DNA from: Candidatus Cloacimonas sp. 4484_140
GTDB taxonomy: Bacteria; Cloacimonadota; Cloacimonadia; JGIOTU-2
DNA: 6,067 nt
Assembly: GCA_002049945.1 (NCBI GenBank)
Contig: MVCT01000107.1
Coordinates: 1 to 6,067 of the forward strand
Direction of reading: 5' to 3'
The notes under the pieces were generated by a model. That model did not search any database. It saw only the letters and a list, made by a program, of their open reading frames with translations, and was not told where the DNA came from. Made by a program: the position numbers and the translations under genes. Positions 5,775 through 6,067 of the stretch are shown piece by piece. The first letter of the stretch is position 1, and the number at the start of each line of letters is the position of its first letter.

Positions 5775-6067
5775 ATGGTTATTAAATTTCAAAAAAATGA
5801 TAAGCCGGTTATTATTACCGGTGCGAAAGATATGCCTCCGATGGCTGCTGCGCTTGGCTCGATGCTTCAGAACAAAACAGGCAGCTGGCGAAATGTCCGC
5901 CCGATCATCGATTACGATAAGTGTATAAAATGCTTTATCTGCTGGAAAATTTGTCCCGAACCTGCGATCAAGATCGTGGATGAACTTCCTGTCATCGATT
6001 ACGATTATTGCAAAGGATGTCTTATGTGTGCAGAGGAATGCCCCAAAGATGCAATCGATTTCGAAAA
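5775..6067 (+). CDS. porD: Pyruvate/2-oxoacid:ferredoxin oxidoreductase, delta subunit (partial at window end)
   Basis: The frame is open to the window edge: 97 codons are visible and the family is usually about 100 residues, so little is missing. It is a ferredoxin-like protein that carries two [4Fe-4S] clusters and passes electrons from the catalytic subunits to free ferredoxin. The first cluster motif is Cys50-x2-Cys53-x2-Cys56-x3-Cys60-Pro and the second is Cys79-x2-Cys82-x2-Cys85-x3-Cys89-Pro, all eight ligands present. The N-terminal part (residues 1-40, including PPMAAALGSMLQNKTGSWRNVRP at 21-43) is the usual delta-subunit extension ahead of the ferredoxin fold, which separates it from a free ferredoxin. 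It is probably cotranscribed with the gamma subunit. Confidence 0.92.
   Translation, partial: MVIKFQKNDKPVIITGAKDMPPMAAALGSMLQNKTGSWRNVRPIIDYDKCIKCFICWKICPEPAIKIVDELPVIDYDYCKGCLMCAEECPKDAIDFE
5905..6005 (+). repeat. 14-base direct repeat in front of the two cluster motifs
   Basis: TCATCGATTACGAT occurs at 5905-5918 and again at 5992-6005, 87 bases (29 codons) apart. Each copy encodes the (I/V)IDYD stretch just before a CxxCxxCxxxCP motif, so it reflects the internal duplication of the ferredoxin fold, with unusually exact preservation at DNA level. Confidence 0.7.

Noticed and set aside
1..6067. CRISPR array, tRNA/rRNA, insertion sequence, toxin-antitoxin or phage genes
   Set aside because: No spaced repeats, terminal inverted repeats with a transposase, or recognisable genes of these classes were seen on either strand.

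Overview
The window looks like ordinary chromosomal housekeeping DNA from an anaerobic bacterium of moderately low GC. The gamma and delta subunits of a ferredoxin-dependent 2-oxoacid oxidoreductase are encoded by separate genes, which points to anaerobic metabolism. The deoxynucleoside kinase most resembles the Bacteroidota-type enzymes I remember. A lineage in or near the Fibrobacterota-Chlorobiota-Bacteroidota group, such as a Cloacimonadota-like candidate phylum, is plausible, but this is inference and cannot be settled from the sequence alone.

Layout: positions 33-4986 are a leftward (minus-strand) gene run. In transcription order it holds a divergent polysaccharide deacetylase, undecaprenyl-diphosphatase (uppP), the condensin accessory protein scpB, the DNA polymerase III delta subunit (holA), the ribosome-assembly GTPase era and a deoxynucleoside kinase. 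From the deacetylase to era the genes overlap by 4 or 8 bases or sit 3 bases apart, and the internal starts lack strong Shine-Dalgarno sequences. This suggests one transcript with coupled translation. The kinase follows era after 117 bases and has its own ribosome binding site. A 223-base divergent region (4987-5209) carries a 10-bp inverted repeat. Rightward from there come the gamma subunit (5210-5761) and the two-cluster ferredoxin delta subunit (5775 to the window end, nearly complete), which probably begin a four-gene por-type operon.

The main oddity is that both end genes of the leftward run are broken in a similar way. The kinase lacks roughly 28 codons, including its conserved Asp-Arg catalytic segment, and changes frame there. 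The deacetylase changes frame between a Lys/Arg-rich N-terminus and its extracytoplasmic part, exactly where a membrane anchor is expected and none is found. Both look like losses of an internal segment rather than single-base errors. They are either real gene decay or assembly joins. I see no CRISPR array, RNA gene, insertion sequence, phage gene or defence system, and I do not find a new biological system here.
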